From Streptomyces sp. ITFR-16 (lineage in GTDB: Bacteria > Actinomycetota > Actinomycetes > Streptomycetales > Streptomycetaceae): a stretch of 64,000 nucleotides of DNA. Location: assembly GCF_031844705.1 (NCBI RefSeq), contig NZ_CP134609.1, positions 3,720,001 to 3,784,000 on the forward strand, read 5' to 3'. Made by a program: the position numbers and the translations under genes. Numbering within the stretch: the first letter of the stretch is position 1; the number at the start of each line of letters is the position of its first letter. Below the pieces are notes generated by a model that was given only the letters and a program-made list of their open reading frames with translations, was not told the DNA's origin and ran no database searches. This document shows positions 62,368 to 64,000 of the stretch, in pieces.

Positions 62368-62747
62368 ATGGCGGGGGAGAGCTACGTCGACCACGAGGTC
62401 CTCAAGGCATACGCGAAGAACAAGGTGAACGTGCCGAAGGAGGAGGCGAAGGAACGCCGCCGCCAGGTGAACTACCTGCGGGAGCGGCTGGAGGACTACA
62501 TCGCAGCCCACCCAGACTTCGACCTCGTGAAGCTCCGAGCATCCGGCAGCACGGCCAAGCACACAGCGATCCGTCGCAGGCGCGGCACAGGGTCTGACGC
62601 GGATGTCGCCGCGTACCTGCGCGTCGGCGATCCCACCATCGACGTCTCGACGGCACTGGCCTGGCTGGAGAAGCGTTGCAAAGAGGTCTATGGCAAGACG
62701 AAGGTTGCGGAGGACTTCAAGCTCTCCGACCACGCTGTCGGTATCAC
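62368..62747 (+). pseudogene. CBASS-type nucleotidyltransferase (CD-NTase), N-terminal fragment
   Basis: About 126 residues of a cyclic-oligonucleotide synthase remain, starting MAGESYVDHEVLKAYAKNKV at an ATG in a sensible context. The nucleotidyltransferase motif is present: LRASGSTAKHTAIR (GS motif) and then GSDADVAAYLRVG with the first two metal-binding aspartates. The match to actinobacterial CBASS cyclases breaks off around DHAVGITMG, before the third catalytic Asp, where an IS3 element begins. In CBASS such enzymes sense phage and make a signal that activates a killing effector. The effector is not in the window. The family call is from memory of motif pattern and is fairly confident. 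Confidence 0.75.
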
Positions 62748-62819
62748 GATGGGGACTGCTGCAGGGATAGGTGACATCTTGACCTGGCTTGCTGAGAGGC
62801 GGCCTGGAAGGATGTCGCA

Positions 62820-63116
62820 GTGCCCAAGCCGTATCCGAAAGAGTTCCGCGAGGACGTCGTGCGTGTCGCGCGCGACCGCGAGCCCGGCGTCACGCTGGAA
62901 CAGATCGCCGCCGACTTCGGCGTCCACCCGATCACGCTGTCGAAGTGGCTGCGCCGCGCCGACACCGACGAAGGCGGCGCCAAGCCCGCACCGGTGTCGG
63001 GTGAGTCCGCCGAGCTGCGCGAGGCCCGCAAGCGCATCCGGCTCCTGGAGCAGGAGAACGAGGTCCTGCGCAGGGCCGCGGCGTATCTGTCGCAGGCGAA
63101 CCTGCCGTCAAAATGA
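62820..63116 (+). CDS. IS3-family transposase OrfA (second element)
   Basis: 98 residues from a GTG. A helix-turn-helix domain (YPKEFREDVVRVARDREPGV, then DFGVHPITLSKWLRRAD) is followed by a coiled coil (LREARKRIRLLEQENEVLRR). It is intact. Its TGA overlaps the ATG of orfB by 3 nt (ATGA), in the -1 relation typical of IS3. It belongs to a different subgroup from OrfA of the first element. Confidence 0.9.
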   Translation: MPKPYPKEFREDVVRVARDREPGVTLEQIAADFGVHPITLSKWLRRADTDEGGAKPAPVSGESAELREARKRIRLLEQENEVLRRAAAYLSQANLPSK

Positions 63117-64000
63117 TGTACCCGCCCGTCCGCGAGCTGGCCGCCGCCGCTGCCCCACGCAGGGTGCCGGTGGCGGTGACGTGCCGGGTACTCAATCTGG
63201 CCCGCCAGCCCTACTACCGGTGGCTGGCCTCACCGGTCACCGACACCGAGAGGGCCGAGGCATACCGGGCCGACGCCCTGTTCGACGCGCATCGCGACGA
63301 CCCGGAGTTCGGACACCGCTTCCTGGCCGACGAGGCCCCTGCGGCCGGTGAGACCATGGCCGAGCGGACCGCCTGGCGGACCTGCCGCGACAACCGCTGG
63401 TGGAGCGCGTTCGGCAAACGCCAAGGCCGGGGCAGGAACACCAAGGCCGGCCCGCCGGTCCATGACGACCGGGTGAGGCGGGACTTCACCGCTGCCGGGC
63501 CGAACCGGCTGTGACTGACGGACATCACCGAGCACGCCACCGGCGAGGGAAAACTCTACCTGCGCGCGGTCAAGGATGTGTACTCCGGCCGTATCGTGGG
63601 CTACTCCATCGACGCCCGGATGAAATCCAGCCTCGCCGTGAGGGCTCTTCAATCCGCGGTGGCCCGTCGGGGCCAGGTTGCAGGACGCATCGCGCATTCC
63701 AACCGCGGGTCGCATTTTCACTCACGGAAATTCGTCGCCGTTCTCGCACGCCACAGCATGTTCGGATCAATGGGGAGAGTCGGTGCCGCCGACGACAACG
63801 CGGCCATGAAGAGCTTCTTCGCGCTACCGCAGAAGAACGTTCCCGACCGCCGTACCTGGGCCACCCGTCAGGAGCTGCGAATCGCGATCGCCACCTGGAT
63901 CGAACGCACCTACCACCACCGCCGACGCCAGAAACGCCTGGCCCGATTGACCCCCGTCGAGCACGAAGCCACCATCACCCCACCCGCAGCCCTGGCTGCA
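63113..64000 (+). pseudogene. IS3-family transposase OrfB, inactivated
   Basis: The frame begins MMYPPVRELAAAAAPRRVPV. After 133 residues it hits a TGA at 63512-63514 in the place of the Trp codon of the usual NRLWLTDITEH motif. The same frame then stays open to the window end. The first catalytic Asp (LTDITEH) survives. The second has become Asn (IAHSNRGSHF instead of HSDRGSQF) and the Glu has become Lys (DDNAAMKSFF instead of NAAMESFF), exactly 35 residues later. All three changes fit single G-to-A transitions. The transposase is dead even if the stop is read through. Confidence 0.9.

Larger units (their letters stand above)
62748..64000 (+). mobile_element. Second IS3-family element, decayed, cut by the window end
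   Basis: This element is unrelated in detail to the one at 60979. It starts at about 62748, judged from where the nucleotidyltransferase match ends; the right end is outside the window, so its terminal repeats could not be matched. It carries an intact orfA and a broken orfB. Its transposase cannot work, so the insertion is fixed unless served in trans. Confidence 0.8.

Noticed and set aside
62748..63351. Continuation of the nucleotidyltransferase frame into the IS
   Set aside because: The translated part after about 62750 is out-of-frame IS sequence and has no similarity to a cyclase.

Overview
The window looks like a core-chromosome segment of a Streptomyces species. The evidence is very high GC, frequent GTG starts, and a set of marker genes found together in streptomycetes: bldC, lsr2, valine dehydrogenase, a DUF3073 protein, a mycothiol-type DinB protein and LL-DAP-type cell-wall genes. 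From memory, the gene order runs parallel to the S. coelicolor block from about SCO4114 down to SCO4067 (sporulation-associated protein, trmB, DEAD-box helicase, hrpA, bldC, vdh, purF/purM, purSQL, lsr2, purC, purD, dnaX). No search was run.

Layout. 1-7.9 kb: the edge of an asparagine-synthase-like gene, a gene-free spacer, a sporulation-type regulator, an LhgO-like FAD oxidase, trmB, a PrsW-type protease and an aldo/keto reductase. 8-23 kb: a LytM/M23 peptidase behind a c-di-AMP (ydaO-type) riboswitch, a SpoIIE-type phosphatase, initiator tRNA and tRNA-Lys, two large secreted FG-GAP proteins, an RD-rich DEAD-box helicase, a lipoprotein, a small zincin and a membrane metallophosphoesterase, then tRNA-Glu/Asp/Phe. 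23-34 kb: a CcdA/DsbA-like pair, hrpA, tRNA-Asp, a DUF6274 protein, bldC, vdh and a DUF3073 protein. 34-47 kb: purM and purF, a META lipoprotein, a mycothiol-dependent-type enzyme, a TetR/MFS pair, an ArsR/M23 operon with a perfect 18-bp palindrome in front, and purSQL. 47-60 kb: lsr2, three tRNA-Gly genes, an ABC transporter/two-component operon, purC, a dimethylformamidase-like protein, a degenerate M48-like membrane protein, purD, dnaX and the SRP RNA.

After tRNA-Ser(GGA) at 60.75 kb the character changes. An intact IS3-family element with matching ends and a 3-bp target repeat is followed by the 5' part of a CBASS-type nucleotidyltransferase. That gene is cut by a second, decayed IS3 element running off the window. 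This is most simply read as the edge of a tRNA-anchored accessory island holding a dead anti-phage gene.

Themes. De novo purine synthesis is spread over five loci (purM, purF, purSQL, purC, purD). Development and nucleoid control (bldC, lsr2, sporulation-type regulator) sits beside them. Wall remodelling recurs: two M23 peptidases, one under c-di-AMP control, plus a tRNA-Gly(UCC) lacking both the D-loop GG and a normal T-loop, as in the staphylococcal tRNAs that feed peptidoglycan cross-bridges. That tRNA, the MFS transporter carrying a Gly/Ala/Thr minisatellite, and the broken CBASS gene are the most unusual items.
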